From Pleurocapsa sp. PCC 7327 (lineage in GTDB: Bacteria > Cyanobacteriota > Cyanobacteriia > Cyanobacteriales > Microcystaceae): 64,000 bases of DNA. Location: positions 2,643,501-2,707,500 of the forward strand of contig NC_019689.1 of the NCBI RefSeq assembly GCF_000317025.1, written 5' to 3'. Below, in pieces: positions 17,358-26,792 of the stretch (within the stretch, counting starts at the first letter, position 1; every line of letters starts with the position of its first letter). The position numbers and the translations under genes were made by a program. The notes beneath the pieces are model-generated. The model saw nothing but the letters and a program-made list of their open reading frames with translations. It made no database searches and was not told where the DNA came from.

Positions 17358-18884
17358 ATGTTGCCCCAAAATCATTTAAATAATGAAAAAAAAGTATTAA
17401 TTGTTATTGTTAACTATCGAACGCCGACTTTAACGATTGATTGTTTGCATTCTTTAGCCAATGAAGTCGAATCTTTACCAAATCTGAGCGCGATCGTCGT
17501 TGATAATGATTCGGGCGATGGTTCGATAGAACAAATAGAAACAGCTATTAAAACTCAAGGTCGGAGCCATTGGGCAACCATTTTAGCAGCCGAACGCAAT
17601 GGCGGCTACGCCTATGGGAATAACCTAGCGATAAGACCCGCTCTCGCATCCTCCCATCCTCCCGATTATATTCTCTTGCTCAATCCAGATACGATCGCGC
17701 GTCCGGCAGCCATAAAAACCCTGGTTGACTTCATGGAGCAACATCCCCAAGTTGGAATTGTGGGCAGTCGCCTAGAAGACCCCGACGGCACGCCACAACA
17801 CTCCGCCTTTCGCTTTCATACTCTCCTGAGCGAGTTAGAGTCCGGTTTGCGCTTAGGAGTCGTTTCTCGGTTACTATCAAAGTGGATAATTGCCCCGTCC
17901 GTGTCTGAGGTAGCTTGTCAAACCGATTGGGTAGCGGGTGCCAGCATGATGATTCGTCGCGAGGTATTCGAGTCAATTGGTTTGATGGACGAAGAATACT
18001 TTATGTATTACGAAGAAGTCGATTTTTGCTTGCAGGCGAAGAAAGCAGGATGGAGTTGCTGGTATGTTCCCGAAAGTCGAGTCGTGCATCTAGTGGGACA
18101 AAGTTCGGGGGTAACGAATACCAAAATTCCCCCTCAACGCCGCCCGCAATATTGGTTCGATTCTCGGCGGCGTTACTTTCTCAAAAACCACGGTTGGATG
18201 TATGCTGCTCTAGCCGATTTTCTCTGGTTGTTTGGCTTTATTTTGTGGAGAGTACGCAGAGTAATCCAAAGAAAACCCGATCCCGATCCTCCCTACTTGC
18301 TAGAAGATTTTCTGCGCCATGCAACGGGCAAGCAACGAGAGACTGTCGAGCTGGGATTATGGGAGCAAATTAAAGAAGACTGGATCGCCCACGGACGCGA
18401 TTGGACAAAGCCGGGATTTCGTGCGGTTGCCGTTCATCGGTTTGGCAACTGGAGAATGAAAATCGAACCCAAACTATTACGCGCTCCTTTTAGCGTTTTC
18501 TATCGCTTTTTATATCGCACCGTTCGCAATTGTTACGGAATCGATCTCCCTTATACTGTCAAGCTGGGTCGTCGCGTCATTATCGAACATCAACACTGCA
18601 TCATAATTCACGGAAATTGCGTTATTGGCGACGACTGTATTATTCGTCAAGGCGTGACTCTGGGAAATAGCCATCTCGATCGCCCGCTCGAAGCGCCGAA
18701 GTTGGGAGCGAGAGTGAACGTGGGAGCAGGGGCAAAGCTTCTCGGCCACATTATTATTGGCGATGATGTTAATATCGGCGCTAATGCCGTCGTCCTCTCT
18801 GACATTCCAGCAGGTAAGACAGCTGTTGGCATTCCAGCTAAAATTGTCAAGTCGAAGTCATCGCAGGCCGAGCTTTTTTATTAA
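17358..18884 (+). CDS. Glycosyltransferase 2 fused to a serine-acetyltransferase-like domain
   Basis: 508 aa. Residues 1-290 are a GT2 rhamnosyltransferase-like domain: VLIVIVNYRTPTLTIDCL, VVDNDSGDGS, ILLLNPDTIARP, and the WVAGASMMIRREVFESIGLMDE segment with the catalytic-region EVDFCLQAKKAGW. Residues about 350-500 are a CysE-type left-handed beta-helix: IIEHQHCIIIHGNCVIGDDC, RQGVTLGNS, IIIGDDVNIGANAVVLSDIP and AVGIPAKIVK. The fusion suggests glycosyl transfer and O-acetylation on the same surface glycan. The acetyl half resembles the EpsC/CysE group, but CysE itself acts on serine, so a sugar substrate is inferred. It is intact. Confidence 0.85.
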   Translation: MLPQNHLNNEKKVLIVIVNYRTPTLTIDCLHSLANEVESLPNLSAIVVDNDSGDGSIEQIETAIKTQGRSHWATILAAERNGGYAYGNNLAIRPALASSHPPDYILLLNPDTIARPAAIKTLVDFMEQHPQVGIVGSRLEDPDGTPQHSAFRFHTLLSELESGLRLGVVSRLLSKWIIAPSVSEVACQTDWVAGASMMIRREVFESIGLMDEEYFMYYEEVDFCLQAKKAGWSCWYVPESRVVHLVGQSSGVTNTKIPPQRRPQYWFDSRRRYFLKNHGWMYAALADFLWLFGFILWRVRRVIQRKPDPDPPYLLEDFLRHATGKQRETVELGLWEQIKEDWIAHGRDWTKPGFRAVAVHRFGNWRMKIEPKLLRAPFSVFYRFLYRTVRNCYGIDLPYTVKLGRRVIIEHQHCIIIHGNCVIGDDCIIRQGVTLGNSHLDRPLEAPKLGARVNVGAGAKLLGHIIIGDDVNIGANAVVLSDIPAGKTAVGIPAKIVKSKSSQAELFY

Positions 18885-18936
18885 TCTTAAGAAGAAAAAA
18901 ACAACTATTTGGCTTTCTTATTAGTAATTGATTGCG

Positions 18937-19919
18937 ATGGAACAGCACGATACCGTCCGACCAGACTATGCCGTAATCGTTGGACAAGGACGTTCTGGAA
19001 CGAACTGGTTGCTCGATTTACTCGATCTGAGTCCTCGCACCCATTGTCGCAGTGAAGCCAACGAACTGGCAGCCTCTCCTCTAGCGCAACTGCCCTCGCC
19101 GATAGTTCGGAACCATTTGGGGAAGAATTTTGGGGAGCAGTGGGATCGGGCGATCGCCTTATCTGCCTTGAGGTTGGGAGAGCGAGATCGGATCGGCGCT
19201 CATCCAAAAGCTTATCTCTACGAGCCACTGCGTTGGTTAGGGGGTACTACCCTTCTTAATAAACGTAAGGTGCGTCAACTTCTCTCGCTGGCGATGCCCG
19301 GTTTGGGAGAGTCTGAATGGTTCGTTTCGTGGTGGTTGGCCAGTCAAGACGCGCTCAAAAGGGCGTTCGTCGTTTTGAAGCTCAATCAAGTGCTCGCTTG
19401 GGCTGAGTGGCTATTGCTCAACCGTCCGCAAGCTTTGGTCATTCATATCGTCCGACATCCGGGCGGATTTCTCAACTCTTGGCAGAATCGATATTTAACG
19501 ACTCAAGACCCCGAAGCAGTCAAGAAAGCTAACTACGAACGGCTCCAGCAAATTGCCAACAGCGATTCTCACTGGGCAAAACGCTTTGGCGACTTAGAAA
19601 CCATGAGTGTAGAGGAATCGGAGTTATGGTATTATTGGTGCTACGCCGCAGAGACAATTCACGGTGCGGGTTGCGATCGCGAAAATTACTTGTATATTGT
19701 CTATGAAGAATTGGTCGCCGATCCCCTTGCCGTCACGGAAATGCTTTACAAAAAATGCCATTTGCCCTGGAAGATCGAAATTGAAAGGAAAGTTACTCAG
19801 AGTGCTTCTAGCTCGAACGCGATCGCGATCGCTTGGCGCAATAAACATCATCAAAGCATGTCGATCTAGTCGAGCAAATTTTAGCCAATAGTTCGATCGG
19901 TCATTGGTGGAAAGATTGA
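18937..19919 (+). CDS. Sulfotransferase family protein, frameshifted near the C-terminus
   Basis: From ATG 18937 the uninterrupted frame ends at TAG 19869. The 5'-phosphosulfate loop reads VGQGRSGTNWLLDLLDLSP and the 3'-phosphate loop HIVRHPGGFLNSWQNR; members transfer sulfate from PAPS, here probably to a glycan given the neighbours. The last eight residues (QSMSI region) are off-family. One extra A in the CAAAG at about 19853-19857 would instead give QKHVDLVEQILANSSIGHWW and end at TGA 19917-19919, a convincing sulfotransferase tail. The end coordinate given is for the restored frame. This is either a real frameshift or a missed base. Confidence 0.75.
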
Positions 19920-19964
19920 TGGCTTTAACCTTCAATTATTCGAGAAGAACGCCTAATGCGTTCG

Positions 19965-21647
19965 CTAATTGTGAATTGTGAATTGCGAACGGGAGCGAAT
20001 TGCGAATTGTGCTATGCTATCTGCTGCTTCTTTGGCGGCATCCCGAAAGGGCAACAATACCAGATCTGCCCCGGCACCTTTGAGAATCTCCATTTCCCGA
20101 TGACTATGGCTGGTCAAGGCAATGCGACCTTGAAAATGGCGGTGTTTTAGCGCCTGTAATAAAGTTAAACCGATCCGTTCGCCGGGAAGGGTACTAACTA
20201 CCCACTTGGCATGACTCAGAGGAAGCGAGGCAATGAATTCTGGGTCTTCTGCATCGCCATAGAAAGCTAACATTCCCTCTCTGCGCCAGAATTTTACTAA
20301 CTCCGGATCGAAATCTACCCCTAAGACTGAGAAACCATATTGATGCAAATAGCGGATCGTGCTACCTCCGTATCGTCCCAACCCAAATAAGATTACGTCA
20401 ACGCGATCGATTTGGGCTTCTGTAAGATCGCCGAGTCGTTTCTTTGGATGGGGAATAATGAGATCGTACCAAGAGAGCCAGGGAGAAAGCCATTCATAAA
20501 GATTGTGAGAATAAATAATTGCGTAGGTGGATAAGCCCATGGTAATCAGTCCTACTAGAGCAATCAGTCCCACGATTTCTTCAGAAATTTGACCTAAACT
20601 GACACCGAGAGTTGCCAGAATGAAGGAAAATTCGCTAATCTGACCTAGGGAAAAGCTAGTCAGGGCGCTAGTGTACTTTCGATACCCCATCATTCCCACC
20701 AAGATCGTTACCATCAATGGTTTGCCCATCAGTACGAATAAGGAGAAAATAAGCGCTGGGACGAATTGAGATCCAAAATGGGAAATATCGAGATTGACTC
20801 CTAAATTGATGAAGAAAAATAGTAATAAGAAATCTCGTAGGCTGACTAATCGAGCGCTCAAGATAGCGCGATAATGGGTAGAAGCGATAGTAACTCCCGC
20901 GATAAACGCTCCCATTTCTTTGCTCAATCCCAATACGTCTGCAACCGTTGCGAAAGCAATCGCCCAGGAAATGGCAAAAATCAGTAATAATTCAGTGGAA
21001 CGCGCCAAGGCGTGCAGGAGATTGGGTAAACAATAGCGAGCGATCGTTGCAGCCGCAGCTAATAAAACACTTCCTTTGGCTAGTACCATTAAAGTTGCTC
21101 GTCCAAAATCGGCTGGTTGCGAATTGCCATTAAATGCTGTCAGGGCGATCGCCACCAGCACGACGACGAGATCTTGGACAATGAGAATTCCCAAGGCAAT
21201 GCGACCATGCAGGGCATCGATTTCTCGTTTGTCGGATAGCAATTTAACGACGATGATAGTACTGGAGAAGGTAAGCGCGATCGCTACGTAAAAAGCAGCT
21301 ACAGTCGTCAGTCCTAATGCGATCGCGATTAGACCTCCCAAACATCCAGTCAAGAGAATTTGAGCGAGTCCTGCAATAATGGCTACAGAACCGACGGCGG
21401 AGATTTCTTGAGGATCGAGTCTGAGTCCGACCACAAACAGCAGCAGTGCCACTCCTAACTCGGCAAACAGTTCTACTTGTTCGCTAGAATGTACTAGGTC
21501 TAGCCCTGCGGGTCCGACGAGAATTCCCACTGCAATAAATGCCATAATTAAGGGCTGCCGCAACCAAAGGGCTAAAGTCCCCACTGCTGTCGCGATCGCT
21601 AAAATGACAGCAATTTCATAAAAAACATTGTTAAAAGAGATCGTCAT
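19965..21647 (-). CDS. KefB/CPA2-type cation:proton antiporter with TrkA-N domain
   Basis: 560 aa. About twelve hydrophobic segments occupy residues 1-380, starting ALWLRQPLIMAFIAVGILVGP and including the FVVGLRLDP segment typical of CPA2 antiporters (K+/H+ or Na+/H+ exchange in the cytoplasmic or thylakoid membrane). A TrkA-N NAD(H)-binding domain follows (about 405-530: DVILFGLGRYGGSTIRYL, then FYGDAEDPEFIASL). The last 15 or so residues (IAQFAIRSRSQFTIHN) are encoded inside a dispersed AATTGCGAA repeat, so the native C-terminus was probably replaced or extended by that repeat. Substrate ion is not determined. Confidence 0.88.
   Translation of the reverse strand: MTISFNNVFYEIAVILAIATAVGTLALWLRQPLIMAFIAVGILVGPAGLDLVHSSEQVELFAELGVALLLFVVGLRLDPQEISAVGSVAIIAGLAQILLTGCLGGLIAIALGLTTVAAFYVAIALTFSSTIIVVKLLSDKREIDALHGRIALGILIVQDLVVVLVAIALTAFNGNSQPADFGRATLMVLAKGSVLLAAAATIARYCLPNLLHALARSTELLLIFAISWAIAFATVADVLGLSKEMGAFIAGVTIASTHYRAILSARLVSLRDFLLLFFFINLGVNLDISHFGSQFVPALIFSLFVLMGKPLMVTILVGMMGYRKYTSALTSFSLGQISEFSFILATLGVSLGQISEEIVGLIALVGLITMGLSTYAIIYSHNLYEWLSPWLSWYDLIIPHPKKRLGDLTEAQIDRVDVILFGLGRYGGSTIRYLHQYGFSVLGVDFDPELVKFWRREGMLAFYGDAEDPEFIASLPLSHAKWVVSTLPGERIGLTLLQALKHRHFQGRIALTSHSHREMEILKGAGADLVLLPFRDAAKEAADSIAQFAIRSRSQFTIHN
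19968..20013. repeat. AATTGTGAATTGCGAA-type repeat at the antiporter 3' end
   Basis: Tandem-like ATTGTGAATTG and GCGAATTGCGAATTG units overlap the final codons of the KefB-like gene. Related sequence is found at 11147-11187 and 54395-54437. Confidence 0.5.
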
Positions 21648-21851
21648 ATCAATTTTTTATTGTTATTTGTGATACAATCTTAAATCTTGGATATTTAAGC
21701 TTCTGTATATTTTTATTGCTGCTGCAAGCTTTAAATATAATTGTTAACGACGAGTGAAAAACTCAAGAAAAATAACTACTAACTATTAACGATTAACCCC
21801 AGCTAATAAGCTACAATAGCCGATTAGTCATTTTTGGGGGTCAAAAATTCT

Positions 21852-23054
21852 ATGGGTCGCGCCAATAAAGTTGTGTTAGCCTACTCTGGCGGTGTGGATA
21901 CTTCCGTCTGTATTCCCTATCTTAAAGAAGAATGGGGCGTAAGCGAAGTGATTACCCTGGCAGCCGATTTAGGACAGGGGGATGAACTCGGTCCCATTCA
22001 GGAAAAAGCTGTCAAATGCGGGGCTGCCGAATCCTTAGTTGCAGACGCTAAAGAAACGTTTATCAAAGATTATGCTTTTCCGGCTATTCAAGCCAATGCA
22101 TTGTATGAAAATCGCTATCCCCTATCTACCGCATTGGCTCGTCCCTTGATCGCTAAACTTTTGGTAGAAGCTGCCGAAAAATATGGTGCGGATGCGGTTG
22201 CCCACGGGTGTACTGGCAAGGGAAACGATCAGGTACGCTTCGATGTTAGCATTATGGCGCTCAACCCCAAATTGAAAGTCCTGGCACCCGCGCGGGAATG
22301 GGGCATGAGTCGGGAAGAAACCATTGCCTATGGAGAACGTTTCGGCATCCAATTTCCTGTAAAAAAATCTTCTCCTTACAGTATCGATCGCAATTTACTC
22401 GGTCGCAGTATCGAAGCGGGTCCGTTGGAAGATCCGATGACAGAACCGCCAGAGGAAATTTATGCGATGACTAAAGCGATCGCGGATACCCCTAATGAAC
22501 CAGAATATCTTGAAATTGGGTTTGAAAAAGGAATTCCCATCAGCTTAAACGGAAAACCTCTCGATTCCGTCAGCTTGATCTCTCAATTAAACGAAATTGC
22601 AGGCAATCATGGCGTGGGACGCATCGACATGCTTGAAAATCGCGTCGTCGGGATCAAATCGCGGGAAATTTACGAAGTGCCTGCCTTGCTAGTTCTCATC
22701 GACGCGCATCGCGACTTAGAAAGCCTTACCCTAACTGGAGACGTAACGCAGTACAAACGCACCATCGAAGAAACCTACAGTCACTTAATTTATAAAGGAC
22801 TTTGGTACAGTCCCTTAAAAGAAGCCCTCGATGCCTTCATCCAAAAAACTCAGGAACGAGTTTCTGGAATGGTACGCGTTAAATTCTTTAAAGGCAATGC
22901 AACCATAGTCGGTCGCAGATCGGAAAATTCCCTCTATGCAACCGATTTAGCAACCTATGGCGAAGATGATGGCTTCGATCACAAAGCTGCCGAAGGCTTC
23001 ATCTATATTTGGGGATTGCCTACCAAAGTTTGGTCGGAAAAAACGAGAAGCTAG
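21852..23054 (+). CDS. argG: Argininosuccinate synthase
   Basis: 400 aa from ATG 21852 ([19 protein letters not shown]); six upstream codons are open but non-conserved. It joins citrulline and aspartate using ATP in arginine synthesis. The PP-loop [15 protein letters not shown] is at residues 9-23, followed by the family segments [16 protein letters not shown] and [20 protein letters not shown]. The length matches cyanobacterial ArgG. A GGGGG lies about 15 bases upstream, a loosely spaced Shine-Dalgarno. It is intact and not in an arginine operon. Confidence 0.97.
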   Translation: MGRANKVVLAYSGGVDTSVCIPYLKEEWGVSEVITLAADLGQGDELGPIQEKAVKCGAAESLVADAKETFIKDYAFPAIQANALYENRYPLSTALARPLIAKLLVEAAEKYGADAVAHGCTGKGNDQVRFDVSIMALNPKLKVLAPAREWGMSREETIAYGERFGIQFPVKKSSPYSIDRNLLGRSIEAGPLEDPMTEPPEEIYAMTKAIADTPNEPEYLEIGFEKGIPISLNGKPLDSVSLISQLNEIAGNHGVGRIDMLENRVVGIKSREIYEVPALLVLIDAHRDLESLTLTGDVTQYKRTIEETYSHLIYKGLWYSPLKEALDAFIQKTQERVSGMVRVKFFKGNATIVGRRSENSLYATDLATYGEDDGFDHKAAEGFIYIWGLPTKVWSEKTRS

Positions 23055-23071
23055 TAAGGTTATCAGTTATC

Positions 23072-23100
23072 AGTAGGGGAAGACATACCTTGCCCCTACT
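23072..23100. terminator. Hairpin between argG and DUF99
   Basis: AGTAGGGG (23072-23079) pairs with CCCCTACT (23093-23100), eight perfect pairs with a 13-nt loop. It lies 18 bp after the argG stop and ends 10 bp before the DUF99 start. It may terminate argG transcripts or limit translation of the next gene; no T run is present. Confidence 0.45.
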
Positions 23101-23110
23101 ATTAGCTGAG

Positions 23111-23698
23111 ATGATGGAACTTGAGGATCTATTAAAACGCGATCGCATCATACGAGTGATTGGCTTTGATGATGCCCCTTTTGTTCGTCATGCAGGCAAT
23201 CCCGTAGGCGTGGCAGGCGTCGTATGTGCGGGGACTCGTTTTGAAGGCATGGTATGGGGAAAAGTAGCACCAGATGGATGGGACGCAACGGAGATTCTCT
23301 GCCAATTATTAATTGGGGGTAAGTTTCTGCCTCAGCTTCATCTCGTTTTATTAGATGGGATTTGTTTGGGAGGATTTAACGTTATCGATTTGCCTTTATT
23401 AGCACAAAGGTTAGGACGTCCCTGCGTTGCCGTGATGCGAAAACTGCCTAATTTTATCAAGATCGAAGCTGCACTTAAGCGATTGCCGCACCCAGACAAG
23501 CGATTGGAAATTATACGTCGCGCGGGGACGATTTATGAGTATCCGCCTTTTTATTTTCAAGTATGCGGCGCTAATCCAGAAACAATCGCTCAAATATTGA
23601 CGAAACTGAGCGATCGCGGGAACGTACCGGAGGCTTTACGAATAGCCCATTTAATCGGTGCGGCAATCATTAAAGGCGAAAGCGGAAGTCAAGCTTAA
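23111..23698 (+). CDS. DUF99 family protein (endonuclease V-related fold)
   Basis: About 195 aa from ATG 23111 (second ATG 23114). The sequence IRVIGFDDAPFVRHAGNPVGVAGVVCAGTRFEGMVWG and LVLLDGICLGGFNVIDL are typical of DUF99/UPF0215, first described in archaea and present in some cyanobacteria, with a fold related to endonuclease V. The acidic positions FDDAPF and LLDGICLGG correspond to the metal-binding sites of the related nucleases; activity is not established. It follows argG by 56 bp on the same strand with an intervening hairpin. Confidence 0.8.
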   Translation: MMELEDLLKRDRIIRVIGFDDAPFVRHAGNPVGVAGVVCAGTRFEGMVWGKVAPDGWDATEILCQLLIGGKFLPQLHLVLLDGICLGGFNVIDLPLLAQRLGRPCVAVMRKLPNFIKIEAALKRLPHPDKRLEIIRRAGTIYEYPPFYFQVCGANPETIAQILTKLSDRGNVPEALRIAHLIGAAIIKGESGSQA

Positions 23699-23787
23699 AG
23701 AATTTCCTCACAGTTTCCTTATACTGTTTTCTTATTCTAAAAATAGAGCTAAATAGGTCTTGGCGATCGCTTTGAGGAGGAAATCCG

Positions 23788-24123
23788 ATGAAAACCGGAA
23801 CATTATTGAATTCCACCGCAGAAGTTCCCAGTCGCTTGCGCGAAGAAATTCAAAAACACTTCCCCGGACGGGAAATAAGCGATCTGTCTATTCGCTATTA
23901 CGAAAGCGTCGAGGATGTCGGTTACGAGTATTTCACACAGAAGGTTTTAAGTGCCTGTCACGATCTCGAAGCTGTGAGATATCTGGAACCGTTCATTTCT
24001 TTTGTCTGTTTGGGAGAAGCCCTAATTTTATCTGAGGAAGGAATTGTCGTCTACGACACGGATGAGAACGATAGATGCACCGAAACCGGACCTTTCTGGT
24101 TTGTAAAGGCTAAAAAAGCTTGA
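23788..24123 (+). CDS. Hypothetical protein, 111 aa
   Basis: Begins MKTGTLLNSTAEVPSRLREEIQKHFPGREIS with a strong GAGGAGGAAA Shine-Dalgarno about nine bases upstream. It is acidic with a mixed alpha/beta character and no signal peptide or membrane segment. The pattern ISFVCLGEALILSEEGIVVYDTDEND looks like a beta-strand core. I do not recognise the family. A perfect 8-bp hairpin follows the stop. The strong RBS, terminator-like hairpin and normal codon use support a real gene. Confidence 0.65.
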   Translation: MKTGTLLNSTAEVPSRLREEIQKHFPGREISDLSIRYYESVEDVGYEYFTQKVLSACHDLEAVRYLEPFISFVCLGEALILSEEGIVVYDTDENDRCTETGPFWFVKAKKA

Positions 24124-24144
24124 CCTTAACGCCAATGTTAAGGT
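24123..24144 (+). terminator. Terminator-like hairpin after the 111-aa gene
   Basis: ACCTTAAC (24123-24130) pairs perfectly with GTTAAGGT (24137-24144), loop GCCAAT. It begins at the stop codon and is followed by only TTAGGG, so intrinsic termination would be weak. Confidence 0.4.
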
Positions 24145-24179
24145 TTAGGGTAAAAGAGTCGTCAAAAATAACTTGATTG

Positions 24180-26120
24180 ATGGCTCAGCGATCGCTTCTC
24201 AACTCTAAACCTTCCCTTTTCCCGCTCGAAATCAAAAATTTTGCTGCTCGACTCCTCAAAGACCATCCAGACGCAGTAGCGGCAGGAATTTGTGCCCTGC
24301 TTGTCTTGCTCGGTTGGCTTGCCCTGCATTTTAACTGGGTTGGACTAGCAATCCTCGTTCTCAGTGCAGCTTACGTCATCGGCGGTTAGGAGAGTGCCAA
24401 AGAAGGCTTAACGACGTTATTTGAGGAGAAAGAACTCGATGTTGACTTACTGACGATCGTAGCGGCGTTGGGGGCTGCTGGTTTGGGATTCTGGCGAGGA
24501 GAATACTACCTCATCTTTGCGATTAGCGGCGCGCTGGAAAGCTATGCCATGAAGCATACTCAGCGCAATATCCGCAGTTTGATGGCCAATGACGCCGGAT
24601 ACGGCGAGAGTCGTGCGACGGGGAAAAGAGGAGATAATTCCCGTCGAACAATTACAGGTAGGCGATCGCGTTATCGTCAAACCGGGCGAACTCATCCCAA
24701 CTGATGCCATTATCATAGAAGGTTGTAGCGCCCTCAATCAATCTTCCATTACGGGAGAGTCGATGCCCGTCGAAAAAATACCGCCCGATGAGGTGTTTGC
24801 AGACACGATCGACGGTAATGGGGCATTGCAGTTAGAGGTTTGCCAACCGCCTGAAAGTAGTTTAATTCAGCGAGTCATCCGCCTAGTTTGGCAAGCGCAA
24901 ACCGAAGTGCCTCCTTCTCAGCTATTCATCGAGCGCTTTGAGAAAGGTTATGCCAAGATAATTGTTCTTGTCGGTATTTTACTAGCGATCGCACCGCCTT
25001 TTCTATTGGGATGGAATTGGGAAAGCACGATCTATCGAGCCTTGATTTTTCTCGTCGTCGCCTCTCCCTGCGCTTTGATGGCATCGATCGTGCCGACTTT
25101 ACTGTCGGGAATTGCCAACGGGGCAAGACAGGGAATTTTGTTTAAGACGGGGGCACAGTTAGAGTTGATGGGCAAAGTAAGGGCAATTACCTTTGACAAA
25201 ACTGGCACGCTAATGACGGGTAAACTCCAAGTCGCTCAAATCATTCCCGCACCCGGACAAAGCGAAAATCGAGTGTTGGCGATCGCGGCTGCCCTAAAAT
25301 CTTTCTCAGAACATCCTATCGGAGAAGCGATCGTGCAAGCTGCCCAACGGCAACGCCTACAATTGCGCACTGCCCAAGACGTTCGCGCAACAGCGGGACA
25401 GGGCATTACTGGAGACATCGCCGGAAAACTCGCGATCGCGGAGAAAGTTACTTTTATTGAAGAAATTTTATCGCAATCGGTTGGCGACGCCAATCTACGC
25501 CAACGCATCCAGCAACTAGAAGCAGGAGGCAATACCGTTATTTGGGTAGCTTATGCAGAAGAGATGTTAGGCGCGATCGCGGTTGCCGACGCGCTAAGAC
25601 CTACCGCCGCAACTATTCTCAAACGTCTCAAACAACTCGGCATCGAACAAATTGTCATGCTGACTGGAGATAACCAACGTACCGCCGATAGAGTTGCCCA
25701 GCGGTTAGGCGTTGACCGAGTGTATGCCGAACTGTTGCCAGAAGATAAAGTGCGTGTCATTGAGCATCTCCAGAAAGAGTATCAAACAGTGGCAATGGTA
25801 GGAGATGGCATTAACGACGCACCCGCCTTGGCGATGGCATCGGTAGGCATTGCCATGGGTGGGGCAGGAACCGATCTTGCCCTGGAAACGGCGGATATCG
25901 TTTTAATGGCAGATCGTTTAGAAAAACTAGAAGTAGCAATTCGCCTAGGACGGCGTTCTCAAAGGATTGTCAAGCAAAATATTACCTTTGCTTTGAGTTT
26001 TATCGTCGTGCTGCTGATTGCCAACTTTATGGGCAATATGACAATGCCTTTAGGAGTCATCGGACACGAAGGGTCTACAGTTCTCGTTACCTCAGTGGAT
26101 TGCGACTGTTGCGAGGATAG
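24180..26120 (+). pseudogene. P1B-type heavy-metal ATPase pseudogene (CoaT-like)
   Basis: Pieces of one metal-transporting P-type ATPase are spread over three frames. The N-terminus from ATG 24180 (no HMA domain, first membrane helix HPDAVAAGICALLVLLGWLAL) meets an in-frame TAG at 24387-24389. The same frame continues ESAKEGLTTLFEEKELDVD to about 24588, with what looks like a short in-frame loss after EYYLI. One extra A then shifts to MTPDTARVVRRGKEE at 24589. The rest is well kept: TGES, the membrane SPC motif (VVASPCALMAS), DKTGTL, GDGINDAP. A missing base near 26092 shifts the end; restored it reads LSGLRLLRG and stops at 26118-26120. The SPC motif and missing HMA domain point to the P1B-4 (Co/Zn) group. 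At least three lesions make function unlikely. Confidence 0.85.
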
Positions 26121-26305
26121 TGTTTCAGTCGTTCTATGGCTAAAATCGTTCAAATTTTCACAACATTGCCACAGCATAGTCATAGTTTTGACATATGCTT
26201 TTCCTACACTTTGCATAACGAATCAGAAATCGGTTGATGCTTCAGCTCGTCCCTACTTCGGTCAGGAAACCTTTTCAGGTTTCTTTTCCTAGCCTGCGAT
26301 CGCAG

Positions 26306-26742
26306 GTGCAGTCTTTATTAGGTCTTTTTTTCGCTATCCCATCCCCAGTACTAGCATCGTTCCTCTTTTGCCAGATGGAACAATCGTATTGATTCGACGG
26401 CGCGATACGGGACATTGGGCACTGCCAGGAGGCATGGTGGACTGGCGAGAAGATATTTCTAACACGGTTCGACGGGAATTAGCCGAAGAAACTGGATTAA
26501 ATTTAGTAAAAATTCGGGGTTTGGTTGGGGTTTATTCCTCGCCCGATCGCGATCCGAGAGTTCACTCAATTTGCGTGGTCGTAGCTGCTGATGTCCGAGG
26601 CGAATTTAACATTCAAGACAAGCTAGAAATTAGCGAAGTTCGGGCGTTTAGCCCAGACAAGCTACCGAAAGCGGACGAGCTTTCCTACGATAACGGGCAG
26701 CAGCTCAAAAACTATTTAGAAGGCGCGATCGCTCTCCATTAG
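26306..26742 (+). pseudogene. NUDIX hydrolase with a frameshift near its start
   Basis: The Nudix box is complete (GGMVDWREDISNTVRRELAEETGL) and preceded by IVLIRRRDTGHWALPG, so the catalytic domain is intact from about 26368. Upstream, GTG 26306 opens MQSLLGLFF in one frame and RYPIPSTSIVPLLPDG continues in another. One T added to the T7 run at 26325-26331 joins them into the usual N-terminus of this cyanobacterial NUDIX group. Without it only a TTG start at 26368 is available, giving 124 aa. Either the gene is frameshifted or one T was miscalled. Members hydrolyse nucleoside diphosphate-linked substrates; the substrate here is unknown. Confidence 0.7.
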
Positions 26743-26792
26743 CGCGATCGAGCTAGATTAACTAAATCAGCCTGGGGAAAAATCGCACAACT

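Noticed and set aside
24468-24704. Plus-strand frame inside the P-type ATPase remnant considered as its own gene
   Set aside because: It is the middle frame of the frameshifted ATPase and reads as that family up to the shift.
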